From assembly GCA_028583605.1 (NCBI GenBank), contig CM053332.1, forward strand, positions 13,008,442-13,072,441: a stretch of 64,000 bases of DNA. The letters run 5' to 3'. Shown piece after piece: positions 20,420 to 32,584 of this stretch; position 1 is the stretch's first letter; each line of letters begins with the position of its first letter. Made by a program: the position numbers and the translations under genes. The notes beneath the pieces were generated by a model. The model was given only the letters and a program-made list of their open reading frames with translations. It was not told the origin of the DNA and did not search any database. The DNA is from Dastarcus helophoroides (lineage: Eukaryota > Arthropoda > Insecta > Coleoptera > Bothrideridae).

Positions 20420-23130
20420 AAGGAGAAGCCACCACAATCTTGCTATTCGGGCACCTACTTTTTCAACGAAACTCCAACAGTAACCACCACCTCGGTGGAA
20501 TGGCTATAATGGTTCACAAAATGATGAAACATCTTATGGCTAAATGCCATGCCACATCAAACGGTGTTATCTGTATCGTACTGAAACTAAATAGCAGATG
20601 CAGCATGCAGGTTATTCAGGCCTATGCTCACACCGCTGCTTCACCCGATGAAGAAGTAGAGCAGCTTTCATGAAGACCTTTCAGTAGCAAAGAATGCAGA
20701 GAGGGACAAAGACCAAGGTCCCCGTTAGGATCTTCAATACTAAAATCGAAAAAAAAAAAACAGCAATAGACCCTATAAATATTGACAACTTTGGATTGGG
20801 CTCAAGAAATGATACAGGGCAAACGAAGCTAAACTTTCTATGCAAGAAAGAAATGTATTGCAGGAACACCTTCTACCAAAAGTATCCACAAAGGAAGAAG
20901 ACCTGGAGAAGCTCAGACGGTACGATTAAGAAACAGATCGACTATATAGTGGTAAACGACATCAATATATGCATTGACGTATCGCTCCTTAATCATTTCA
21001 ATGCGAGAAGCGACCATAGCCTTATAAGAGTTAAAATATGTGTCGACACACGACTGAGAAAGAAGCAGATTGAAAAGAAGCTAAGACCAACAAAGACTGA
21101 GTTAGAAAGGAACCAGGGGGAATTCATCAAACAGATAGAAAAAAGACTGGAACTGACGAACGCATTGAAGAAGATAAACTTAAATGAGCTGACAGAAAAA
21201 ATAGTCAAAAGTATCCAATTGTTAACCAAGAAATTCTGCACATTTGGGGAACACAGAAACATGAAGCTTACTCCTAACAAGAGGAAGAAAAGCGCAGAGT
21301 TATTGATCATGACGCACATTGATACTTCCAACTCGATGAAATAGTAAAGAGAGCGATTCGTAGAGACTTGAGAGCATACAACGCGAGTAAAATCCAAGAA
21401 GTCATTGCAGATTATATGAACATGACAGTCTTTCGATCCAAAATGGTTAAAGGAAAAGCGCTCCTATACAAGATGAAAACTGAACAGGGCATAGTAGTAT
21501 CAGAAAAAGATAAAATCTTTGCTTTTATCGAAAACTTCTACTGGAGATTGTACAGCCAGTCAACACCAGAGCCAAATCGTCTCCATGAGGATAAAGGCTA
21601 AGCGATCCAAAACATCGGCTCCGAGGAGACCTTCGAAATTAACCAACAAGAACTAAGGTTAGCACTGAAAGAGATGAGAAACCGAAAGGCTCTCGGAGAA
21701 GACCAAGTGACAAATGAGATGTTCAAAACTATAGGAATAGCTTTAGCACAAAGCGCTTTTTATTCACCTCAACAAGTGCTTGAAAAAAGGAAGAATTCCC
21801 GATGCCTGGAGAAATTCTGACACCATCCTCGTCAAAAAAGGCGATCCAACGAACATCGAAAACTACCGGCCGATCAACCTTCTCTTGGTACTACTACAAG
21901 CTCTTAACCAGAATAATCACCAATCGTGTCAACAATAAGCTCAATTTCTACCAACTTGTGTGCTGGTTTCAGAAAGGATCACAGTACGATCGAACATATC
22001 CAAACAGTGCGCACCCTGATCGAGAAATGCACTAAATACAATGTCCCGCTCCATCTGGCATTCGTCGATTACCAAAAAGCCTTTGACTCCATAGAAATCT
22101 GGGCAATCTTGCATGCGATGAAGGGTTTACTCAAGATACCCAAACCTCATCAGAAACATTTAGGAACACGCCACTTTCTACATCAAAATTGAAGAAGACT
22201 TAGTCATCGGGAGGATACCCATCAAAAGAAGAGTGAGAAAAAGCGACACTATTTCGCCGAAGCTGTTTACGCTCGCACTATAAGATGTCTTCAAAATTCT
22301 GACATGGCAACAGAAAGGAGTAAATATCGACGGAAAGTTTCTGAGTCACCTGCACTTCGCTGATGACATCATCCTAATGAGCACCGACGCGAATGAACCT
22401 AAAGATATGTTAGGAGAGCTGAAAGAAGTTTCGGTGACCGTGGGACTGAGGATGAACCTTCAAAAACCTAAGTTCATGAGTCCATACAACATTTAGGTTA
22501 CATTCGACAACTACACACTTTAAGTGGTTGAAAAATACGTGTACCTTGGCTACAACATCAGGCTCGACAAAGGAAATCAGGCCGCAGAAATCACCAGGCA
22601 AGTTGGCTTGACATGGGAAGCATTTGGGAAACTTGGCCACATCTTCAGGAAACCGAACATTCCCATCAACTGAAACGGAAAGTCTTCGACTATTGCATAT
22701 TGCCTGTCATGACATACAGCCTCGAGACGGTAACCCTAACACAAAGCAGGGGGCATCATTTAAGGGTATGCCAACGAGCAATGGAACGCCTAATGTTGAG
22801 GATCAGTTTGGGAGACAGAATCAGAAGCGAAGCCATCAGAAAGAGAACGAGAGTCATCGATGTCATAAAACATGTAACCACTAATAAATGGCGCCGGGCA
22901 GTATACGTCGCCAGAGATGATAATAAATGGACTAAGACGATAATACAATGGAGGCCCAGAGAAACTAAAAAGTGTCGGATGCCCTCAAACAAAATGGAGA
23001 GACGATATTCAGAGGCGAGCTGGCAAAAACTGGATCTTGAATACTCAAGATAGAGAGCGGTGAAAAAACATGGAGGAGACCTATGTTCAGGAGTGGATGA
23101 GAACGGGCTAAAGAAAAAGAAGAAGATTTT
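20420..23130 (+). pseudogene. LINE ORF2 remnant: APE endonuclease + reverse transcriptase (RTE-like)
   Basis: The most complete LINE here. 20440-21060 encodes an apurinic-like endonuclease: VIQAYAHTAASPDEEVEQL, TWRSSDGTIKKQIDYIVV and the catalytic-type SDHSLIRVK. A linker follows (KKLRPTKTELERNQ), then RT: EMRNRKALGEDQVTNEMFK, LAFVDYQKAFDSIE, and HLHFADDIILMSTD near 22350 with the FADD box intact. Next come VVEKYVYLGYNIRL and a C-terminal part (VFDYCILPVMTYSLETV, TTNKWRRAVYVARDD). The N-terminus of the endonuclease is missing, and stops or frameshifts occur near 21343, 21600, 21800-21930, 22190-22280, 22495 and 22670. It ends in AAAGAAAAAGAAGAAG, the GAA-type tail shared with the LINEs ending at 47560 and 59465. 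The clade call (RTE/CFDP2-like) rests on endonuclease wording and is tentative. Confidence 0.88.
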
Positions 23131-23134
23131 CATA

Positions 23135-24006
23135 TTAGTTTCAATTGTGTGGAAATATAAATAATTTTACGGCGCATTTCTAAGAATTTTAACTGTTTTG
23201 AGCAATATTCTCAAAGTTTGACTTAAAGCTCTGAATTTTGAAGAACAATCTTTTTTAGAAACTCTAAATTTCGCGTTTTCTCCTAGAAGCTAGACGTATT
23301 TTTTCAATTATAATTTCCACAGTTTAACTGCAAGCTGGAAACTTTCACATTTTGTTTAATTTCAAAATTTTTTTAGACCTTACTATTCGACTTAAATTCT
23401 AGATAGTCATTTCTTCTACAAACTTAGCACATAATTTGAATTCAAATTTCGTTAACGGATTTTCTTTGGAAATTTCAAAGTTTTTCGACTTCGACCACCA
23501 CATTTATACCCAAAACTCAAAATTTCAATTTATGTAGATTATTGACTTAAGAAAGGAAAATTCCAAAAATAAATCATGTTATTCCTGATTTCAAATATAA
23601 ATCTTCAAAAATCCTTATGGTTCTTTCAACTACAACCACCTTAGCTTTAGACACTGAATTTTTTCAAAGTGCTTTATATAAAACTTAATTTTAAATGCTA
23701 AATTCTGACCATAAACCAGAAATTGGAGAACTTATTCAAGTTAATACTTCTCTTTGCAGATTTTTATTTAGTTATTCACTTATTATTCGTCAAAATTTCG
23801 ATTTAAAAGTTAATAAGTCGATAATTCGAAGTTGAAATTTTTCAAAAAATTTTAATATTTTAAAAAATAATAGTTTTCTGTATGAAAATATTAATTTTTT
23901 AAAACAATCTTCCAATCTCATAAATCCTACATTGAACTTGAAATCTGAATTTTCAAACTTCCTTCTCAACATTTTGAATTTATTATCAATTTTTCCTTTA
24001 AAATTC
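23135..24006. other. degenerate A/T satellite
   Basis: Diverged words such as AAATTTCGA, TTTTCAAAGT and AATTTTTTTAGA without genes. Confidence 0.5.
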
Positions 24007-24267
24007 GAAATACAAATCTTGTCCCCTGAAACCAAAAAAGATTAAAAAACACAGCAAAAGTTGCTCTAACGCGTTTCTACAGCCAAGCTATCATCTTCAG
24101 AGTGATATCTCTCTGAGTATCTCACAGTAACTCTCTAAAAATGATAGTTTGGCTATCAAAACGCTTTAGAGTAACCTTTGTTGCTGTGTTTTAATCTTTC
24201 TTTGTTTCATGGGACAAGATTTGTATGTCAATGTTTGAAGAAAACCAAGGATCAGTCCGTTCCACTA
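24007..24267 (+). mobile_element. hairpin retroposon family 1, copy e
   Basis: Both arms present in sense orientation: GAAATACAAATCTTGTCCCC at the start; TCAGTCCGTTCCACTAAAA at the end, where an A-run follows. The apex contains TCTTCAGAGTGATATCTCTC. The right arm holds GATAGTTTGGCTATC followed by AAAACGC in place of GAAACGC. Confidence 0.75.
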
Positions 24268-24269
24268 AA

Positions 24270-24770
24270 ATTTTCTTTATTTTAAACGAAATTTTTATTT
24301 TCTTTGACTTTTTTAAGAATTTTTTAAAAATACGTTAAGGTTTCTAAATAAATGTTTTTTAAACTGAAATTTTAAACCACAAATTCAGGGAAGTGTCTTA
24401 CTTCGAAACTTGGAAGGTATTTTTTCGGAACTACTCTCGTCTCCAATTTTCGGGTTTAGAACATGCAATTTTAAGAACTTCTTTTCACTTGTTTTCAAGG
24501 TTTTTTTGATTTTAAATCTAAGATTTCATTTAAAATACCCGTTTTTTCCCACAATTCTTAATATCTTTTTAGAATTCAGATTTTTTTCTTGGGAGAATTT
24601 CAAAACTGGGATTTTCAAAAAAATTGTTTTAAAGCCAGTATTTAGAGAATATTTTTTCTCAATTTAAAGCAAAAGATACATGGTGTCCAGTTTTCTTTAA
24701 AAAAATGTTCTTTAACATTCTGTATCTCGGAAATAAATCGTTATTGGGAAAATCTTTTTTAATTATTAAA
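24270..24770. other. degenerate A/T satellite
   Basis: T-rich tract with TTTTTAAGAATTTTTT-type words; the 85-codon frame at 24410-24667 is F/L/K-rich low-complexity translation. Confidence 0.5.
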
Positions 24771-24773
24771 AAA

Positions 24774-24980
24774 TTGTAATACAAATCTTGTCCCCTGAAA
24801 CCAAGAAAGATTAAAAATGCAACAAAGGTTGGTCTAATGTGTTTCTATAGCCAAGCTATCACCTTCAGAGAGATACTGTTTCCCTCTGAAGATAATACCT
24901 TGGCTATCGAAACGCGTTAGAGCAACCTTTGTTGTGTTTTGTATTTTAATTTTTGGAGATAACCAAGGACCAGTCCGTTC
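24774..24980 (+). mobile_element. hairpin retroposon family 1, copy f
   Basis: Both arms present, from TGTAATACAAATCTTGTCCC to GGACCAGTCCGTTC. The right arm has CTGAAGATAATACCTTGGC then TATCGAAACGCGTTAGAG. The arms are imperfectly paired, so this copy is older. Confidence 0.75.
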
Positions 24981-24984
24981 ATCA

Positions 24985-27900
24985 GTTATTGGGACAAGGG
25001 GTCCAAGCGAACCAAGCATGGAGGATCATAGAAGAATATAAAACTTAGTTTCTGTTTCAGTCAGATTATTCTTCGCAGATGTCAATTATGTATCGAGGCC
25101 ACCAATATGAGCAACTGAGGAGCAATGCAAGATCCGGGTAACTTTTTTTTGAAAAGGATTTATGAGCGTGGTGATATACTGTTATAAATTCTCTATCATT
25201 TAAAATAAGAACAGTTTTTCTGTACGGTAGCAGTATAAAAACTATAAACAGTATAAAATTAACATATAAATATCAATAATTTTAAATTGACATTTTAAAA
25301 AGTGTCTCTTGCCTCCTGTAAAATTTTAATTTTTGAATATACTTGGTTCCTGCACTGAGCCTTTCAATTCCTGCAATAAGGGTTTTTCTTTAATAAAGTT
25401 TCTTTTATTTGTGGTAGTCAGTAATTACTTCAAGATCAGAGTGCTTTGAATTCGAGAAGTTCTTATGTAATACAGGGTAACAAATCATAAAAATCTAAAT
25501 TGTGGCCGAACTAGTGACAAATGGAAAAAAATCAAGAGACAAATTTGGTTCAGAATTAAATGGTTTATTTAAAATTCTTACGTTGTTTCGTCTAACTCCG
25601 CCATTGGTTGTGATATAGTACATATATGAATCTTTATATTAGTATACACCAGGTATCTGTAAAATTTAATTTAAATATTTTTGAAAACACGAAAGTGAAA
25701 AAAAAATAACTGTAACTTTAACCTCTTGTATCGATTTTACTAGTTTCCGGATACTTGTTCTCATAAAACTTTTTGAATAAGACTATACTTTTGTACTACC
25801 TGTTTCACTTAAGGCTCTTAAAACGGGGATAACCTGTATATTTTATGCATGTTTTATTACTTTTTAGTAAGTATTTTCCAACCAAAGTGATAAAACTACG
25901 CTTTACTTATTTTGTAAGAAAAAGTGGGATTTTCAAGGGCACTAATTCGATTGATTAGCAAATAAGCATCGAATTCATATCTGTTAAAAAAATTGAGATT
26001 TTACTAAAATGAGCTCAATTCAGTGCTTTATTAAAAAGTTTTATAATACATATTAATAAAGAAGAGCTAATAAATAATATAAACGAATCTAAAATGAATA
26101 ACTTTTATTTGCTAGAGTAACTATTTTTAGTTCAAAAATAGGTAACTCCTCGTTTATTTAAAATATGTACCGCTGATCCTTAGTTTATTCCAGACAATAT
26201 GGAATTGCCAAAATAAAAATTCTATTTATGGTTTCTGCATAAAATTGGCACAATGAACTCCAATAGTTTTGTCTGAATATTCCCATCATGCGTTTACAAA
26301 TTCATTCAACATCATGTAATAATAAAGGAACCGTGAAGAATAACAATTGGTTAGATAATTATTTCTAGCACAACACTTGACATCTGACAAAGTATTCACC
26401 ACTTTATACCCTAAAAAACGTACTAATTAATACCAATATTAAGAATAATAAAAAAACAAAATCATTTATTCACAATATAACATCATAGTCTTTACTAAGA
26501 TGTTATTGATAATAGACTCAATATTATTCCTTTATTTTCCTTAATATTGATGCCTATACCTGTTACATAACACGAATAACATGAGATATATTATTAGAAG
26601 CCATAAATTACTATATTTTAATTTATTATAAGTTATTTCGACTGTGAAAGAACTTGCATCAGTTAAACCCCAGGTCAGACGTGGGAGTGGAGTTATTGAA
26701 ATCTATGAACATTAGAAAAAGTTTTTAGGAATTAATTTTAATTTCACTGGAGGGCTTTCAGGTAAAATATTCAATTTGGTCTTAAACTTAATAACTGCTT
26801 CTGCAATAACTCATTTCGAAGTGTAAAAAAGATAAATCTGATATATTAAAAATATGTAGCTTAATTTCTTTTTTGTGAATTAAAATTGTGAATTAAAATA
26901 AAGTATTTACAATATGTCTATCAAAATCTTAAGAGAAATAATATTTCATGTATTTTAAATTATTATATTTAATAAGTACATCATACCTAACGTGTCAATA
27001 TGATAATTATATCTAATTAAAAGGGGGACCAATATGGTCATCTCGGAAATGATAAGAACTATGGAAAAAAACACTAATACAATTGACACGTAAGAATATT
27101 GGCTTTTAAGTTCTGAGTTGTTTATAAAAAAGGCGAAATAAATAAATAACATAAAAAAATATTTGTAAAAACGAACAAATAAACTTCTTAAAATTTAAAA
27201 AAAACAACTGCTTGATAAATACCAACAAGTTAATTTAATTGAATTATTAAATTGATTGTTAAACATAAACTATAAATCAAGGTATTAAGCTTATGCTCCT
27301 AACAAAGAGTCTATGGGTTTTTCATAGAAATGGTCTATTCAAATCCCATTGTACAAAGGTAAATAGTAATCCGACATTCATAGTGCTCAATGTACTGTCA
27401 CTATTTGCTCAAGGTCTAGATTAATTAAATGTCTTTGCAAACTTACTAAGTGTTGGTCGAATTTCGTGTGGGAAATGGTAAATGTCAATTATAATTTGCA
27501 AACACCATGTTACCTTCGCTATTATTTGCCGAAATTCTTGAAAAAGTTTGTCCATGAGTGTAGTAGTTTCAGTTAATCATGTTAATAATACTCCATGACT
27601 TAATTTCTCTGCACTCTTTTGAAGATGAGTTCATGTAATTTTTGTTTATTTTAAAGTCTAGGTAATCAGCTTAATTAGTTGTTGTAATTTAATGGATTTA
27701 CTTTTAAAAAGTTGGTGAAGTGTCTGACTAAACCTTTTTGGTAATTGCTCGCATATCTCATCGTTGAAGGTTGGCAATGATAAATCTTTTCAATTATCAT
27801 TTCTCACCGATATACCAAAATATCATCATTCTTGAATGTTGTTTTCTCTAAATTGCTTTAAAAGATTAAGCACGCAGTTGAAAATGCATTTGTTAAATTA

Positions 27901-28460
27901 GTCTTTAATTTCAACTTCGACAAAGTCAAGCTATATATTTAGCTACACTATTTAGATTAACAGAATAAATGTTTGGTTTTATTCATTCACGAATATTACT
28001 TATAATTGGATTTGTGAAGCAAATAATAGAAAACTGAAATAAAAATATTTCGATAGCGTTACCAATTTATTTAAAAATTTAGAAACTCGTGGTTAATTTC
28101 TGGTACATATTTCATTTTTTCATGTAAGATTTTTCAGTACTCCAGTCACGACCTGCAGTCGTGATTTGCCTTTTTATCAACAAATGAGAAAAATTTCATT
28201 TTCTAGTTATATTTTACGTAATTCGATTTTAAGTTCATTGTATTATAGGGTCTTCGAAATTCGAATTTTTTCTAAACAATGATGTCGTTTGCTATTCTTT
28301 TTTTAAATTGTAATGTCACTGAAAAACCACATATATTTGCATCACTTAGTGTGTGTATGTGTGTGTACGTATATGATCATGTTACATATCGCAATTGATT
28401 TAGGAAGTGATTGGTCATTAGAAAATAATATTATCAGGAAACGATCAGTTAGAGGAAAAC
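24985..28460. other. non-coding AT-rich DNA
   Basis: About 3.5 kb with no recognisable gene, mobile element or long repeat. A short GT-rich run lies at 28348-28368. This is the longest stretch here without a named element and may be unique host DNA. Confidence 0.45.
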
Positions 28461-28675
28461 CTTTGACAGAATCTGGCACCGCTCTCTCCTAGCCAAATTA
28501 ACATCTTATGGACTCGGGTCTCTGTCATTTGCATTTTTTCCACCGAGTCTCCGTTATTTGATATCCAGTTCCTTCAGTAGCAGACCTCTTCAGCTGGTTG
28601 CTGATGATCTAAGACTGCGATTAATGAAAATGTGCCACAGGGATCTGTTCTACCTCCTATGTTATTACTGTTTAT
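28461..28675 (+). pseudogene. LINE copy B, 5' segment (split by copy C)
   Basis: Plus-strand RT fragment of the family at 5343-6473. It opens with FDRIWHRSLLAKLTSYG and carries a degraded GVPQGS motif (CCACAGGGATCTGTTCTACC). It stops at TTACTGTTTATC, and the continuation (LHTNDL in copy A) is found only at 30421. A tandem duplication-like disturbance (two GAGTCTCCGT/GGTCTCTGTC copies) lies near 28515-28560. Confidence 0.8.
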
Positions 28676-30418
28676 CTTTTTTTTAAGTTTAATCCACTCG
28701 CAAAGGGTAACCCCATTATGCCTTCAAAGCACTGCGAGTAGGATGCGAAAACAAGAATAGATGGTGATGAACCGCCTTCTTAAACAAGGATAAGTTGTAA
28801 TTTTTGGGAAAAATTACTGTCGGTAACGAGTTCCATAGCTTGGAAATACTATAGAAATAAGAGCCTTCATAGACAGAAGTCCTCACTGTGTCAAGCTGGA
28901 CCGCACAAGAATTTGTAAAATGGACTGTCTTGTATGCCTCAAAAATCTTGCCCTTGAAGGTATCAATCCTATTACTTCCTGCGAACATATTCCATGATAG
29001 TACTTGTAGAAAAGAAACAAGTCATCAACCATCCGTTTGTAGTATTTCAAGAGAATCAGTCAAATTCTCGTCATCAATTAGGAGAATCGTTCTTCCTTGA
29101 ATTGAATTCAAAAGAGCTAAAGTGTGCTTTGAGGCTGAACTCCAAACATGAGAACAGTATTCTATTGTTGGCCTTACTTGAGCTTTATATAGTGTGAGTA
29201 TCTGATGAGATGTGAAATACTTTTTAGCTCTAAAAAGAAATCCTGGCTTCTGAGAGGCGGACTTGGCAATGGCGCGCACGTGATCATCCCAAGAAAAGTT
29301 AATGCTCGCATTCAATTCTAGGATAGACAAATTAGATCCCATCGGGATGATTTTACCTTCCATTAGTATGTTTGTTACATTATCCCTTGATGTTTTCTTA
29401 GAAAAAAACGCGGCCTGAATTTTTAAACCGTTGAAGTCGACCAGATTTTTCTAAGCCCATTCAAGAATGATTTCGAGATCCCGATTAATCAGCTGTATCT
29501 GCGGTTCCCTTAATCAATTTGAAGTAGCGACGGACTGAAGCAGCGATGGATCATGTTTTGTCGGAGAAAAAAGATGACACCAGGCTACTGTCATCTGCGT
29601 AGCTGTATATCGTACTGGATGTTGAAGCTAACAGATCGTTTATGTGTAACAGAAACAAAGTAGGAGACAGGACCCCTGAGGCACCCCTTCATTAATCGCA
29701 ACTTTCTCGGATGAGATGCCATCGACGACGACCTAAAGGGATCTGTCAGCGAGAAAGTTAGATATCTAATGACAGGAGGAAGACCATAAGATGGTTATTT
29801 GGCGAGAAGAGATCGGTGGCAGACTCTGCCGAAGGCCTTTGAGATATCTAATACTACAATCCTAGCGTCAGCGTGTTTTTTCCTTGCTGATATGATTAAC
29901 ATATGCCAGTAGATGGCCAGTTCAGCGTTGTTGTCTGAAACCGTATTGCTTGTCCGAGATGCTTCTATTCTCCTCCAGATATTTGAGAATCTTGATGTTG
30001 ATAATATTTTCCATCAATGTAAATATAACGGGTAACAAAGAAATAGGGCGATAGTTGTTAGCCAGATTGATACTTTTTTCCTTTTTTAGGGACAGGGTGC
30101 ACCCTAGCAGATTTCCAGATGTTATGGAATACACCTTTGTTGCAAGAGAGTGTGAAAAATTTGCATAGGACAGGGGTCAACTCTGGGGCGCATTTCTTAA
30201 GAACAATAACGGGGATACCATCAAGACCAGAAGCTTTCGATGTGTCGAGCTCGAGGAGAATCTTCCTGCGTCCGTTGTCTGCAAAAAACTTCAGACATCG
30301 ATGTGTCAACCTTAGGAAGAACAGGAGGTTCTGCGTTTCGAGAACCAAGGTTGAAATTTTCAGAAAACATTAAAGCTAGCCTGTCAGCCTTTTCCTTACA
30401 AGTAGTAGCAATATTGTT
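28676..30418 (-). pseudogene. LINE copy C, inserted antisense into copy B
   Basis: Minus-strand, 5'-truncated LINE about 1.74 kb long. Read from 30418 downwards: NNIATTCKEKADRLALMFSE, the RT fingers (KASGLDGIPVIVLKKCAPEL, KSARVHPVPKKGKK, NNYRPISLLPVIFTLMENII, then QYGFRQQR), the catalytic YADD (complement of GTCATCTGCGTAGCTGTATA near 29588-29607), SQKPGFLFRAKKYFTSHQ and the C-terminus KLWNSLPTVIFPKNYNLSLF. The A-tail is the T-run at 28676-28684. Frameshifts and stops break it into at least six frames. It separates the two halves of copy B. Confidence 0.85.
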
Positions 30419-30420
30419 AA

Positions 30421-31208
30421 CTGTTACACACAAACGACCTCTTTCAATTTTTAACCCAGTATATGGCTGCCTAGATAATAGTAGTCTGATATCATTTTGC
30501 TTCGACATACCATTAGCTGCCGCTGCTTCAAATATGCTCAGCGCACAGCATATGCAGATGATTCATCAGAATCTCGAGATTGTTCTGGAATGAGAAAGAA
30601 AAACTTTGGTTGTCTTCAATGTCTCAAAAACTCAGGCCGCTGTTTGCTCTGAGAAGACATCAAGGGATAATACAACCAATATCCTCATGGATGGTAAAAT
30701 CCTCCTTACGGAATCTAATCTATCTATCCTAGGAGTGAATACAAACACTAATTTCTCCTAGAATGACCATGGGCCTGACATTGATCCCTCTCTCAAAAGC
30801 TCGGCTTTTTTTTCGAAGTAAAAGTTCTTTACTTTCCACCAGTTGGTCATTCTTTATAAAACCCAAGTTACGCCAACACTACAATACTGTTCTCATATTT
30901 TTAGTTTGGCCCTAAAGCACAGTTTGGATCTTTTAAATTAAATTCAAAAAAAGTGATTCGCTTAATTGACAATTGGAATTTAAACAAGTATCTCGAATAA
31001 CTGGAACATAGGTGAGTGGTTGATGACTCGCCTCTTTTATGCAAGTACTTTTATGGGTGATTCTTGGGAGAACTGAAAGGTTTGATCCTCCCAACGCCTC
31101 AAGAGCAACAATCTTGAGGCAAACATTGAAGTCTGCAACTACAATTTCCTATGCGGTCCAGCTTGGCGCAGTGAATCTTCTGCCTATGAACACTCTTTTC
31201 TCTATAGC
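30421..31208 (+). pseudogene. LINE copy B, 3' segment
   Basis: Resumes exactly where copy B stops at 28675: CTGTTACACACAAACGACC corresponds to LHTND in copy A. It continues through a damaged YADD region and SKTQAAVCSEKTSRDNTTNI-like sequence to CGGTCCAGCTTGGCGCAGTG. It ends at CACTTCCAATATTG, about 150 bp before the family's 3' end, so it is also 3'-truncated or disrupted there. Confidence 0.8.
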
Positions 31209-31304
31209 ACTTCCAATATTGTCTTTAAATCCTTGCAGTAAGTTCACTAAATAACAATACTTTTGAATTTCATCTTTTTTGAGAAGTGAACATATAAGGA
31301 ACAC

Positions 31305-31530
31305 ATGTAAGGTAGATAATCTTAACAGCCGGGTGCTGAGAGAAAAAGGGAGTAGAACGAGAGGCAGAAAGGATGAAAGACGAATAGTGAAAGTTGCCCG
31401 TGATAAATCACCACTGGGATGCAGGAGCGTGGGATGACCTTGAAATAGATGGAGGGAAAACTTGTAACATAGTAACAGGCCAATGAACGAGGAATAAACA
31501 GGGGGTCTGCCTAGAATAGAGAAGGAAGAA
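31305..31530 (+). mobile_element. probable LINE 3' end preceding a GAA tail
   Basis: A purine-rich, GC-richer stretch (CGAGAGGCAGAAAGGATG, GGGATGACCTTGAAATAGAT) ends in AGAATAGAGAAGGAAG and merges into the GAA microsatellite. Three LINE remnants in this window end with short AAAGAAGAAGAAG runs, so a LINE 3' end is the likeliest origin. No protein motif was recognised. Confidence 0.35.
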
Positions 31531-31673
31531 TAAGAAGAAGAAGAGAAGAAGAAGAAGGAGAAGGAGAAGAAGAAGAAGAAGAAGAAGAAGAAGAAGAAGA
31601 AGAAGAAGAAGAACAAGAACAAGAAGAAGAAGAAGAAGAAGGAGAAGAAGATGATGATGATGATGATGATGAT
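31528..31673. repeat. (GAA)n(GAT)n microsatellite
   Basis: Imperfect GAA/GAG/GGA triplets from 31528, a purer (GAA)n with AAC interruptions at 31566-31645, then (GAT)n at 31650-31671. The minus-strand frames across it (poly-F/L/S) are artefacts. Confidence 0.93.
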
Positions 31674-31679
31674 ATTTTT

Positions 31680-32465
31680 TATATTTGTTTGAGTTGGATA
31701 CGTTTTTATATGAGTTCCCAATTGCCATACTGGCCCCAACAAGTCTTAATTTCACGATAATATAAAAGACTGACTTTCAACGATATTGCATTTGAAATAT
31801 GATAATTTTCATTATTGAATAAATTAATAAAGTTCCACAGAAACCCTTTTATTAAATACACATTTAACGAGTTGGGTTGAAAAAAAGCGAGAATAAATTA
31901 TATTTTCCGTTCGCTAATTTAACCAAACACGCTTAATTGGACGCGATCGAAGCTTTAGTGAAATATAATGTGAGAAAGGAAGCAAAGTACGAGCATATAA
32001 TAACATATAAATAGGTGCGAACGCAAAAGTAAATATCTTTCAAACGAGGAGTAATCGTCCTTAATGTCGAGTCACTGAAAAGTCTTTAACTGTATAAATT
32101 ATGCCGACTTCCAAACAGATCGCAATAACCTATTCAGACATATAGTGGACATTTATTTTCGCAAATTACCATCCGGTGTTCACATGGTACAGAAATACTT
32201 AAGATTAAGATTCCGTTTCTTATATACTCTGAACTTCTAAACACTGTTGAACTAAAATCAATGCCAGATGGTGATTTTTTTGACAGCGGGGGCGTAGATT
32301 CAAAAATTACTTGAGTTGAAGGTGACTTGCAAATACGATTCATTCAGCTATACAGATGCACACAGAATGTATTTCTTAAATTAAAGTTATTTCTGTTTTC
32401 ACGGGAATAAACTGTAATGTCACTTTTTCACAAGAATAATAATTATTTTGGAGAGCAAATGAAAG
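31680..32465. other. non-coding DNA
   Basis: No recognisable gene or repeat. Confidence 0.4.
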
Positions 32466-32580
32466 ATTGAAATACAAATCTTGTCCCTTGAAACCTAGAA
32501 AGATTAAAAAACGCAGCAAAGGTTGCTCTAACGTATTTCGATAGCCAAGCTATCATCTTCAGAGAGACAACAGTATCTTT
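32466..32580 (+). mobile_element. hairpin retroposon family 1, single-arm copy g
   Basis: One arm from TTGAAATACAAATCTTGTCC to AGCTATCATCTTCAGAGAG; the second arm is absent apart from CAGTATCTTTATAG. Confidence 0.7.
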
Positions 32581-32584
32581 ATAG

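Noticed and set aside
20993..21397. 134-codon minus-strand ORF
   Set aside because: Antisense shadow of the LINE endonuclease/linker region, which is convincing on the plus strand.
31149..31755. 197- and 115-codon minus-strand frames
   Set aside because: They are dominated by translated GAA/GAT microsatellite and span a LINE fragment; no protein motif.
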